DNA of 11,443 bases, taken from assembly GCA_964444375.1 (NCBI GenBank), contig CAYUGX010000154.1, positions 1 through 11,443 of the forward strand, given 5' to 3'. This DNA is from JABHCC01 sp964444375 (lineage in GTDB: Bacteria; Bacteroidota; Bacteroidia; Bacteroidales; UBA12481). Every line of letters starts with the position of its first letter. Positions within the stretch are counted from its first letter, which is position 1. The notes below the pieces were generated by a model that searched no databases, had not been told where the DNA came from, and was given only the letters and a program-made list of their open reading frames with translations. Positions 1 to 6,968 of this stretch are shown here, in pieces. The position numbers and the translations under genes were made by a program.

Positions 1-794
1 TCTTGCCTGAAAGCCCTCGATACCTGGTGAAAGCAGGTCAGGATAAAAAAGCATTGCGCATCCTGACGAAAATCGGGGGAGATGACTTTGGTAATGAAAC
101 ACTGAAAAACATAAAAAAGAGTTTGACAGGGGTAAGTACCGTTACTTTTAGAGAAGTATTTAGCCGGGCTGTCAGGCCTGCAGTAATGGTTGGAGTCGGT
201 TTGGCCATATTCCAGCAATTTTGTGGGATCAATGTGGTGTTCAATTATACCTCAAATATTTTCGAATCGGTCGGGGCCAGCCTCGATCGGCAATTGTTTG
301 AGACCGTGTCAATCGGAATTGTTAACCTGGTCTTTACACTGCTTGCCATGCTCCTGGTTGATCGTCTTGGTCGTCGTCCGCTTATGTTAATCGGATCAGC
401 CGGTCTGGCCATTCTCTATCTGGTTCTTTCTACACTACTTCGAATTCAAGCACCTACCGGATGGATATCACTCTTTGTTCTGCTGGCCATCGCAACCTAT
501 GGTTTATCTCTGGCACCCGTTACATGGGTGCTCATATCCGAGATTTTTCCTAACCGGATACGTGGTCAGGCTTCATCAATGGCAGTGGTATCTTTATGGG
601 GAGCGTATTTCATACTTGTACTTACCTTTCCAGTCTTGGCTAAAAACCTGGGCACCCACGGTCCTTTTTATCTGTATGCAGGGATCTGTGTGGTGGGCTT
701 CATTTTTGTTGCCATGCGTGTGAAAGAAACCAAAGGACAAACCCTTGAGGAACTTGAAAAAACCATGAGAAACACACCGAAGAAAGGCTTGTGA
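1..794 (+). CDS. Sugar-porter MFS transporter, C-terminal half (5' end outside window)
   Basis: This is the C-terminal ~263 residues of a major facilitator superfamily transporter of the sugar porter family, which moves a monosaccharide or small glycoside across the inner membrane, usually with protons. The visible part begins at the end of helix 6 with the family signature PESPRYL. It then shows QQFCGIN (visible residues 71-77, helix 7 sugar-binding region), the loop 8-9 motif DRLGRR (120-125), the APVTWVLISEIFP...RG block (171-188, helix 10) and the exit motif KETKGQTLEE (241-250). Hydrophobic segments between these match helices 7-12. Family members are usually about 450-480 residues, so roughly the first 190 lie upstream of the window; the TTG at position 3 is an internal Leu codon, not a start. 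The stop is TGA at 792-794. The substrate cannot be read from the sequence. The nearby catabolic genes suggest uptake of a sugar released from polysaccharide. Confidence 0.93.
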   Translation, partial: LPESPRYLVKAGQDKKALRILTKIGGDDFGNETLKNIKKSLTGVSTVTFREVFSRAVRPAVMVGVGLAIFQQFCGINVVFNYTSNIFESVGASLDRQLFETVSIGIVNLVFTLLAMLLVDRLGRRPLMLIGSAGLAILYLVLSTLLRIQAPTGWISLFVLLAIATYGLSLAPVTWVLISEIFPNRIRGQASSMAVVSLWGAYFILVLTFPVLAKNLGTHGPFYLYAGICVVGFIFVAMRVKETKGQTLEELEKTMRNTPKKGL

Positions 795-824
795 TTGCTC
801 TTGAGCCGAAGGATATCCAATTGG

Positions 825-917
825 ATGTCAACCGCAGGCAAGCCACTGTATGTGCGGGATTTTGAGTTTGTGGGTGAAGAGCCCACCCATCTCTATAAAG
901 TGCCCCTAGGGCTTTAA
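825..917 (+). other. Protein-like 30-codon ORF, possible remnant of a lost gene
   Basis: An ATG at 825 opens a 30-codon frame ending at TAA 915-917. It lies in the same frame as the transporter gene, whose TGA is 33 bases upstream, and nothing but sense codons lies between. The predicted peptide ends in VRDFEFVGEEPTHLYKVPLGL-like sequence (residues 10-30), which looks like a normal folded-protein tail rather than chance translation. In the next frame, directly overlapping the transporter stop, a second protein-like stretch (IALEPKDIQLDV) reads from about 791 to 827. A one-base shift would join the two, which is what a decayed gene end would look like. I do not recognise the family. It could also be a chance ORF, or the transporter's C-terminus in relatives without the TGA. 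The stop overlaps the last codons of the convergent propeller gene. Confidence 0.3.
871..889. terminator. Weak hairpin between convergent genes
   Basis: TGGGTG (871-876) pairs with CACCCA (884-889) around a 7-base loop, giving a 6-bp GC-rich stem between the ends of the transporter (+) and propeller (-) genes. No T-tract follows on either strand, so intrinsic termination is only a possibility. The stem falls inside the small protein-like ORF and may simply reflect coding sequence. Confidence 0.2.
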
Positions 918-2248
918 TCGTTCATGAAGCAGTAGAGACCATTAAATCCACGTAAGAACAGGTCTTTTCCAATAATGACAGGAGAGGCATGGAAGGTATC
1001 CTCAATTTCATTCATGGCAAGCAATTCAAAACTGTCACCTCCTTTTATGACGGCTACTTTGCCATCAGCTGCAATGTATATTCTACCACCTCCTCCTGTA
1101 GGTGATGAGTACAGGTTGCCTATACCTTCAATATTTACTTTGCTATATAAAACCGTTCCTGATTTCGCGTCAAGGCAGGTCAGAAATCCATTGTTATTTC
1201 GTAAAAAATATAGTCTGCCATCCATGATCAAAGGATTGGGTGTATACGGTGTATCCTGATTGTACTCCCACAGCATGGCTGCCGAGCCCACTACATTGCC
1301 TTTTGCTCGCTTCAGATCAATGGCTTGCAATGCTGTTCCCCTGAATCCGCTCATCAGATACAGAATTCCATCGCTATAGACCGGATTGGGTATGACATTT
1401 CGGGTAAGACCACTAGATTCCCAAAGCAGGTCTCCGTTTTGCAAATCGTACGACCGTACTTTACTGGTGGCTGAAGTAATGAGCTGTGCTTTCCCGCTTA
1501 CCTCCACAATGAGTGGTGTAGACCATGATGTGCCTTCTTCACGCGACATTTTCCAAATCTCATCCCCTGTTTTTTTATCTAAAACTGTGACAAATGATTC
1601 CCCTTCATGATCCCATAAGACCGCTAGTTTATCTTGATATAAAGCTGGAGAACTTCCCTCGCCAAAACTCATGTGTTTCTCCATTTGTCCCCAGTCTTTT
1701 TCCCAAACGATCTGACCTGAGAAATCCAGACAATACAGTCCGCGTGATCCAAAGTAGGCATAGATCAATTCTCCGTCAGTCAATGGTGAATTTGAAGCCC
1801 ACGATCCCAATTTATGTGTGCGTTCTTCTGGCATTTCCTTTTTGACGGTTGTACTCCATTTGATCGTACCAGTGGATTTATTGACTAATATGACTTGAAA
1901 TTCATGGATTAGATCAGTCTGGTTTGGTGACATAGCCCGACGACCCCTTCCTCCATTTTCTTCTTCTGTTTCCGCTTCTCTTGGTCCTTTTTCTTCAGTG
2001 GCAACGGCTGTTGTCAGGATAATGTGATCATTCCAAATAATCGGTGTAGAGTGACCGGTTCCCGGAATGTCGGTAAACCATTTCAGTCGGTTATCCATGT
2101 CAAATTCGACCGGTGGATCTGCTTCAATAGCTGCTCCTGTATGCATCATGCCCCGCCAGCTCGGCCAGTTTTTGTCTTGTGCTTGTCCGGTTACAGAAAA
2201 CAGAGAAATTGCTGTCATCAGCAGAACCATGTTGATCAAGTATTTCAT
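914..2248 (-). CDS. Secreted PQQ-like beta-propeller protein
   Basis: A 444-residue exported protein of the PQQ-binding-like (BamB/quinoprotein-like) beta-propeller type. Residues 1-23 form a signal peptide (basic start, hydrophobic core, likely cleavage after GQA). Right after it comes WPSWRG (28-33), a hallmark at the mature N-terminus of this Bacteroidota/Planctomycetota group. Propeller blades are marked by recurring strands of the type LVNKSTGTIKW (121-131), LDFSGQIVW (174-182), VLDKKTGDEIW (222-232), YDLQNGDLLW (267-276) and LDAKSGTVLY (359-368). A charged, glycine-rich insertion at about 85-104 interrupts the first blade. No catalytic quinoprotein cysteine pair or haem motif is visible, so this is more likely a scaffold or binding protein than a dehydrogenase. 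It lies back to back with the sulfatase gene, 69 bases apart, suggesting shared control. The role is not known. The ATG at 2246-2248 is chosen because it begins the signal peptide. Confidence 0.88.
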   Translation of the reverse strand: MKYLINMVLLMTAISLFSVTGQAQDKNWPSWRGMMHTGAAIEADPPVEFDMDNRLKWFTDIPGTGHSTPIIWNDHIILTTAVATEEKGPREAETEEENGGRGRRAMSPNQTDLIHEFQVILVNKSTGTIKWSTTVKKEMPEERTHKLGSWASNSPLTDGELIYAYFGSRGLYCLDFSGQIVWEKDWGQMEKHMSFGEGSSPALYQDKLAVLWDHEGESFVTVLDKKTGDEIWKMSREEGTSWSTPLIVEVSGKAQLITSATSKVRSYDLQNGDLLWESSGLTRNVIPNPVYSDGILYLMSGFRGTALQAIDLKRAKGNVVGSAAMLWEYNQDTPYTPNPLIMDGRLYFLRNNNGFLTCLDAKSGTVLYSKVNIEGIGNLYSSPTGGGGRIYIAADGKVAVIKGGDSFELLAMNEIEDTFHASPVIIGKDLFLRGFNGLYCFMND

Positions 2249-2317
2249 AGCTTTGGGTTTTATATACGGCCCGAAAAGATAATAAATTTATCACGACAAC
2301 CTAAACACTTGACAACA
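2249..2317. promoter_or_regulatory. Divergent promoter region, propeller gene / sulfatase gene
   Basis: This 69-base gap separates two divergent start codons and must hold both promoters. On the - strand TATCTTTT (2274-2281) resembles the Bacteroidota -7 box TAnnTTTG, with TTTA (2302-2305) 20 bases upstream near the -33 position. On the + strand TAAATTTA (2283-2290) is a similar -7 candidate, with only a T-run (2258-2261) 21 bases upstream. The two candidate -7 boxes sit one base apart on opposite strands. Each has one mismatch to consensus, so this is suggestive only. Neither start codon has a clear Shine-Dalgarno sequence, as is common in this phylum. Confidence 0.35.
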
Positions 2318-3880
2318 ATGAAAACCAGAAAATTCATCCTTATCGCCTTGGCCACTCTTTTCTTGACATCGTGCAATCAACAAATAGAAGAACCAAATGT
2401 CTTGTTCGTGTCTATTGATGACCTAAACGATTGGATCGGTTGTATGGGTGGGCATCCACAGGCCAGGACGCCAGCTTTAGATACTTTTTCTGAAGATGCT
2501 GTTCGTTTTGATCATGCCTATTGTACAAACCCGGCATGCAACCCGTCTAGAACATCAATTATGACTGGACTGGCTCCCCATACCTCCGGAGTGTATTCGA
2601 ATTATCAAGACTGGCGAGAAGTTATCCAGGAACACACCACTATCGGGCACTATTTTCGAGATAATGGTTATTATTCTGCCGGGGCTGGTAAGATTTTTCA
2701 TTATCATATGATAGACAGTAGTTGCTGGGATTCGTACTGGCCATCACAAAAGAGGAATATGCCGCAAGAGTATCTACCGCAAAACCATCCGGCAGGTGAT
2801 GAAGAAGCCAAGAAAGAGTATCAAACGATCAACATGCCCATATTCAAAAACATGTACAAGATGTTTGACTGGGCAGCTCTGGATATTCCGGATTCTCTGA
2901 TGGGAGATTATCAGTCAGTAGAATGGGTGTCGAAGCAATTGAAAAAAGAACACGAAAAGCCCTTTTTTCTAGCCTGTGGCATATACAGACCTCATGCACC
3001 CTGGTATGTGCCAAGAAAATATTTCGATCTTTTCCCACTGGACGAAGTTGAACTGCCAGAGGTGTTAGAAACAGACCTGGACGATCTGGGTGATCGGGTG
3101 GTGGATATTGCACATCGGTCAGGTAATTATCACAAACATGTCGTTGAGGCAGACCAGTGGAAAGCAGGTGTTCAAGGGTATTTGGCATCGACTGCCTTTG
3201 CCGACGCTATGTTTGGAAGGCTTATGCAATCGCTTGACGAGAGTGATTATGCTGACAATACGATAGTAGTCGTTTGGAGTGATCATGGCTGGCAATTGGG
3301 GGAAAAAGAACATTGGCGCAAATTTGCCTTATGGGAGAATGTGTTGCAGACGGTGCTAATGATTCGGGTACCTGAAGGTGTGAAAACGCTTCCAGGAGGT
3401 ACCAGCCAGAAAGGAGCCTGCGTGCGCATGGTATCTACGCAAGATATTTACCCAACCCTGGTTGATTTGTGCGGACTGCCAGTCAATCCTGATATCGATG
3501 GTCGCAGTTTGCTGCCCTTGCTGAGCGATCCGGTAGCAGAATGGAATTATCCGGCTATCAGTTCCTATGATTTTGGAGAGTTTTCTGTAAGAACTGAGGG
3601 ATGGCGCTATACCATTTATATTGATGGTAGTGAAGAATTGTATAATCATGCAACGGATCGCGCTGAATGGTACAATTTAGTCGATGTAGCAGATTATTCA
3701 AGTCAATTAGAGAAAATGCGAGGTATGGTACCCACAAATCCTGCCCCCCTGGTAAAAACCGCTGAAAAGCTTTTACCGCATCACGATCCCCCATTCAGAA
3801 CAAAGCAAGAATATAAAGACTGGCTGGCTCATGGTAAGGATAACACCTGGCGAATCGCTACTTATTGGAATAATGAATAG
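2318..3880 (+). CDS. Lipoprotein sulfatase, iduronate-2-sulfatase-like (type I, formylglycine-dependent)
   Basis: A 520-residue sulfatase that removes sulfate esters from a sugar or polysaccharide fragment, acting outside the cytoplasm. Residues 1-18 are a lipoprotein signal with lipobox LTSC, the lipidated Cys being residue 19. The active-site motif is CNPSR (74-78); Cys74 is the residue converted to formylglycine. Metal ligands are visible as DD (34-35) and DH (322-323), followed by the conserved KEHW (330-333). The C-terminal ELYNH...EWYNL block (440-453) is typical of the iduronate-2-sulfatase-like subgroup; such enzymes in Bacteroidota act on many substrates, so the name does not fix specificity. 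The start at 2318 is chosen because it gives the lipoprotein signal. The frame stays open 98 codons further upstream, but that part is antisense to the propeller gene and looks unlike protein. Activation needs a formylglycine-generating or anaerobic maturase enzyme, not in this window. The 3' end overlaps the GT20 gene by 19 bases. Confidence 0.93.
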   Translation: MKTRKFILIALATLFLTSCNQQIEEPNVLFVSIDDLNDWIGCMGGHPQARTPALDTFSEDAVRFDHAYCTNPACNPSRTSIMTGLAPHTSGVYSNYQDWREVIQEHTTIGHYFRDNGYYSAGAGKIFHYHMIDSSCWDSYWPSQKRNMPQEYLPQNHPAGDEEAKKEYQTINMPIFKNMYKMFDWAALDIPDSLMGDYQSVEWVSKQLKKEHEKPFFLACGIYRPHAPWYVPRKYFDLFPLDEVELPEVLETDLDDLGDRVVDIAHRSGNYHKHVVEADQWKAGVQGYLASTAFADAMFGRLMQSLDESDYADNTIVVVWSDHGWQLGEKEHWRKFALWENVLQTVLMIRVPEGVKTLPGGTSQKGACVRMVSTQDIYPTLVDLCGLPVNPDIDGRSLLPLLSDPVAEWNYPAISSYDFGEFSVRTEGWRYTIYIDGSEELYNHATDRAEWYNLVDVADYSSQLEKMRGMVPTNPAPLVKTAEKLLPHHDPPFRTKQEYKDWLAHGKDNTWRIATYWNNE

Positions 3881-6099
3881 GTATCGGTCATGCCGACCAG
3901 AATTTTAAGCAACTCCCGAACCGCTGGTACATCATCAATATAATAGCGTGCATTCGTAGTTTTGGTCCCTACCTTAATGGTATATGCTTCATCCGGTAGG
4001 GCATTAAAAGTAAACTCATCGGTCCAGTCGTCACCGATGGCTAACATGAAATCAAAGGCTTCTGTCCCCATTTTATTGAGGGCAGCCCGACCTTTGTTAA
4101 TGCCTGCATTTTTTATTTCAATCACCTTATCCCCATCCATGATCTCAAGGTTGAGGTTAGCAACAAAACTCTTCAGGTCGTCTTTGAGCTCCCAGGCCCG
4201 TTGTTTACCCAGATCCAGGTCAGCATCACGGTAATGCCAAACCAGCGAGTAATTCTTGTATTCAATAAAGGATCGAGGAGTACGTTCAACATAATTCGTG
4301 ATCACTGGTTCAATCATATCCATCCATTCTTTATCAATCTGGTCATTCATCTCCCAGTCTTTCTTAGGATTTTTTACCCAAACCCCATGTTCGGCAATGA
4401 ATGCAAGTTGATCATAATCTGAGAACCATTTTGACAAGGTTTCTTTATCTCGGCCACTAATAATGACAACCGTGTTTTTCACATCAGCGGTTATTGCTTT
4501 TATGATGCTATACAGTTCATCGTTAGGAATGGCTTTTTGAGGATCTTTATGAAAGCCAGTTAGCGTACCGTCATAGTCGAGAAAAATGATTCGATTCTGG
4601 GCCTCAGCATACCGTTGAGAGATGGATTTAATAAAGCGAGATGAAACTTTCTTCGTGAAACTCGACTCTTGTAATTCTTTAACCTCCATGATGCCAGCAA
4701 TGAAATCATTTGCCCAGCGTTCTTCATTGTAAACCTTGAGCCGCTTCTGCATGACCTGGTTATTCTCTATCTGTTCGGCCTTCGGGAGATTTAATGCACA
4801 ATGCAGGGCAATGGCCATATCATCAGCGTTGTGCGGATTAACAATCATGCATTCTCCCAATTCTTTAGCTGCTCCGGTCATCTCACTCAAAATAAGCACT
4901 CCAGTTTGATCAGTACGACAAGCAAGATATTGCTTGGCCGCCAGGTTCATGCCGTCTCGATAAGGGGTGATCAAGGCCACATCGGCCTGTCTGAAAAGAT
5001 CAACGGATTCATTGAATTCGAGTTTGCGATAAAAATAACCTATAGGCATCCAGCCGATGGTTCCAAATTTGCCATTAATGCTGCCGACTAAGGCATCCAG
5101 TTCGTGTTTCAATTCAAGGTAATTCTCAACACTCTCTCGTGAGGGGATAACAAATAAAAAGAGACTCACTTTGCCCTGGTATTCGGGGAAACTCGTCAGA
5201 AAATTTTCAAAAGCTTTAATCCGGTCGGGAATACCCTTTGTATAATCAAGACGGTCAATGGAGAGAATCAATTGGCGGTTGTTACCCAGTTCAAAATATG
5301 TTTTGAGGTCTTTTGTGATGCCAGTTTCGTCTTGGTTTTCAGCATTTTCAAGACTCAAAGCTTTCTCGTGGTACTGCTCAAAATCAATGCCTCTGGGAAA
5401 TGCATCGACCTTGATGATTCTTTCGCCATAGCGAATTCTATTGAAAATAGTTTCAGTGCCCATTAGCCTTCTTACTGAACTGAGGAAGTGACGCTGGTAA
5501 TCGAAGGTGTGGAATCCGACCAGATCGGCTCCCAATAGACCCTCCAGAAGCTCAGTTCTCCAGGGTAGCATCCTGAAAATCTCGAAAGAAGGAAAGGGAA
5601 TGTGCTGGAAATAGCCGATTGAAACACCAATCCTGTGCTGCTTAATCATTTTAGGCAGCAGCATCAAATGATAATCATGTATCCAAATGATGTCGTTGGG
5701 TTCTAAGTACTTGATTAACTCATCTGCATAGCGTTGATTGACCTTTTCATAGGCCACCCAGCTGTCATTCTCATACTTGGCTTTATCGCTGAAATAATTG
5801 AACGTGGGCCACAAGGTGTTGTCACAAAATTCATATAGAAATTTTTGCTTGATTTCCTTTTCAAGATACATGGGAATGCAGTTCTTACTTCTGAACTGAT
5901 TGTCCAAAGCGATTTTCTCTCGTTCACTGATTTCTTCGATTTCTATCCCTGTCTGACCAATCCACTTGATATCAAAGGATTGATAGAAGCGACTGAGTCC
6001 AGGAGAAAAACCATCGGGTCTTGGAGTCAGGGTTAGTTTGTCGTCAATTCGTGTGACAGTATATGGCAAATGATTAGCTAAAATGTATAGTCGATTCAT
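3862..6099 (-). CDS. GT20 synthase-HAD phosphatase fusion (trehalose-6-phosphate synthase/phosphatase type)
   Basis: A 745-residue cytoplasmic two-domain enzyme. Residues 1-475 are a GT20 glycosyltransferase of the OtsA type: LYILANHLP (4-12), WIHDYHLMLLP (139-149), FQHIPFPSFEIFRMLPWR (164-181), SIDRLDYTKGIP (280-291), IPSR (318-321) and TPYRDGMNLAAKQY (378-391). Residues 500-740 are a HAD phosphatase of the OtsB type with DYDGTL (508-513), ISGR (547-550), AEHG (569-572) and GDDWTDE (689-695), all intact. In relatives the first domain makes trehalose-6-phosphate from UDP-glucose and glucose-6-phosphate and the second removes the phosphate. Unusually, His10 replaces the Arg of the SNRLP motif, Gln49 the second Trp of WIGWPG, Asp29 the first Gly of the GG loop, and Gln390 the Glu of AKEY. 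The product may therefore differ from trehalose. The start at 6097-6099 is chosen because homology begins there; an upstream ATG (6169-6171) would overlap the divergent gene's start. Confidence 0.9.
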   Translation of the reverse strand: MNRLYILANHLPYTVTRIDDKLTLTPRPDGFSPGLSRFYQSFDIKWIGQTGIEIEEISEREKIALDNQFRSKNCIPMYLEKEIKQKFLYEFCDNTLWPTFNYFSDKAKYENDSWVAYEKVNQRYADELIKYLEPNDIIWIHDYHLMLLPKMIKQHRIGVSIGYFQHIPFPSFEIFRMLPWRTELLEGLLGADLVGFHTFDYQRHFLSSVRRLMGTETIFNRIRYGERIIKVDAFPRGIDFEQYHEKALSLENAENQDETGITKDLKTYFELGNNRQLILSIDRLDYTKGIPDRIKAFENFLTSFPEYQGKVSLFLFVIPSRESVENYLELKHELDALVGSINGKFGTIGWMPIGYFYRKLEFNESVDLFRQADVALITPYRDGMNLAAKQYLACRTDQTGVLILSEMTGAAKELGECMIVNPHNADDMAIALHCALNLPKAEQIENNQVMQKRLKVYNEERWANDFIAGIMEVKELQESSFTKKVSSRFIKSISQRYAEAQNRIIFLDYDGTLTGFHKDPQKAIPNDELYSIIKAITADVKNTVVIISGRDKETLSKWFSDYDQLAFIAEHGVWVKNPKKDWEMNDQIDKEWMDMIEPVITNYVERTPRSFIEYKNYSLVWHYRDADLDLGKQRAWELKDDLKSFVANLNLEIMDGDKVIEIKNAGINKGRAALNKMGTEAFDFMLAIGDDWTDEFTFNALPDEAYTIKVGTKTTNARYYIDDVPAVRELLKILVGMTDTYSLFQ

Positions 6100-6184
6100 A
6101 ACTGTTGTGGTCGGATTCAATTGGAAAGGTACTGATTTTCCTTTACTTTTAGAATCAAACATAGTGTACATGAATCAACTTAAG
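6100..6184. promoter_or_regulatory. Divergent control region between GT20 gene and pgmB-GH65-kinase operon
   Basis: This 85-base gap lies between the chosen starts of the synthesis gene (-) and the phosphorolysis operon (+). On the + strand TTG (6121-6123) and TACTTTTA (6144-6151) are 20 bases apart, close to the Bacteroidota -33/-7 pattern, and would start transcription near 6158. On the - strand TATGTTTG (6163 down to 6156) is an exact TAnnTTTG match but has no TTG at the right distance upstream. The two candidate promoters point at each other's genes and overlap, so one could limit the other. No convincing palindromic operator is visible. These are pattern matches only. Confidence 0.35.
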
Positions 6185-6958
6185 ATGGAAAAAAACTACC
6201 CCTTTGCTTCCGTGATTTTTGATATGGACGGAGTGTTAACCAAGACAGCGCTGACCCATGCTGCTGCCTGGAAAAAGATGTTTGATGAGTACTTAATAAA
6301 GCGTGAAAAAGTACATGGAGAGCCTTTCAAGGAATTTACGCATGCGGGTGATTATTTACCATTTGTGGATGGTAAGCCAAGGTATAAAGGTGTGAAATCC
6401 TTTCTTGAGTCGAGGGGTATTCAGTTGCCTTTTGGCGATCCAGCTGATCCCCCAGGTATGGAGACCTGCTGTGGGCTGGGCAATGGTAAGAATAAGGCTT
6501 TTAATGAGGTGTTGGCTCGTGATGGAGTTGAAGTGTATCCAAGTACACTGGCTTTGATGAAAGAACTGACTGCTGCAGAGATTCCAATGGGTGTAGCATC
6601 ATCAAGCAAAAATTGCCGACCCGTTCTTGAATCGATAGATCTGTTAAAATATTTCGCTGCTCGGGTCGATGGTGAAGTTTCTGCCGAAATGAATCTGAGC
6701 GGAAAACCTGAACCTGATATTTTCACTACGGCATGTGATATCATTGGCGTTGCTTATGATAAATCTATTGTGGTAGAAGATGCTGTATCCGGTGTTCAGG
6801 CTGGAGCAAAAGGAAATTTTGGTTTGACGTTGGGAATTGCCAGGGAAAATAATGCAAGAGAACTGGCCGAAAACGGAGCCGATCATGTGGTTGAAGATCT
6901 TGAAGAAATTGGTGGCCTCGCTGGTTTAAGCGAATTATTTACCCAATTCTCAGCCTAA
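6185..6958 (+). CDS. pgmB: Beta-phosphoglucomutase-like HAD protein
   Basis: A 257-residue HAD-superfamily protein, likely converting beta-D-glucose-1-phosphate to glucose-6-phosphate. The core motifs are FDMDGVL (12-18), where Asp13 is the nucleophile and Asp15 the acid/base, ASSS (138-141), GKPEPD (173-178) and VEDAVSGVQAG (197-207). The cap carries VDGKPRYKGVKSFLESRGI (61-79) and GLGNGKN (97-103). This is a cap signature known from HAD proteins that pair with GH65 enzymes, including actinobacterial ones; there the second motif is normally GLGNRKN, so Gly101 is a small deviation. The gene stands directly before GH65, 10 bases apart, and the pairing supports the mutase role because GH65 phosphorylases release beta-glucose-1-phosphate. 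A phosphatase role cannot be excluded. The ATG at 6185 is chosen close to where homology begins. An in-frame ATG at 6170 would add five residues and is equally possible. Confidence 0.88.
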   Translation: MEKNYPFASVIFDMDGVLTKTALTHAAAWKKMFDEYLIKREKVHGEPFKEFTHAGDYLPFVDGKPRYKGVKSFLESRGIQLPFGDPADPPGMETCCGLGNGKNKAFNEVLARDGVEVYPSTLALMKELTAAEIPMGVASSSKNCRPVLESIDLLKYFAARVDGEVSAEMNLSGKPEPDIFTTACDIIGVAYDKSIVVEDAVSGVQAGAKGNFGLTLGIARENNARELAENGADHVVEDLEEIGGLAGLSELFTQFSA

Positions 6959-6968
6959 ATTGAATTCT

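Noticed and set aside
1664..1936. Charged insertion in the propeller and its repeated blade strands considered as a DNA repeat array or frameshift.
   Set aside because: The reading frame is continuous, the blade motifs are diverged at DNA level, and charged surface insertions are common in propellers.
2024..2317. Open reading frame extending the sulfatase 98 codons upstream.
   Set aside because: It runs antisense through the start of the propeller gene, its translation is rich in Cys, His and Arg and unlike protein, and the ATG at 2318 gives a clean lipoprotein signal.
2844..3794. Minus-strand ORFs of 64-114 codons inside the sulfatase gene.
   Set aside because: They are antisense to a gene with complete catalytic motifs, and their translations are low-quality and mutually overlapping.
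6100..6171. 24-residue N-terminal extension of the GT20 protein from the ATG at 6169-6171.
   Set aside because: GT20 homology begins directly at MNRLYILANHLP, the extension has no family match I can see, and it would overlap the opposite gene's possible start at 6170.
6960..6968. TTG start at 6960 for GH65.
   Set aside because: A regular ATG lies three codons downstream and the extra residues carry no family signal.
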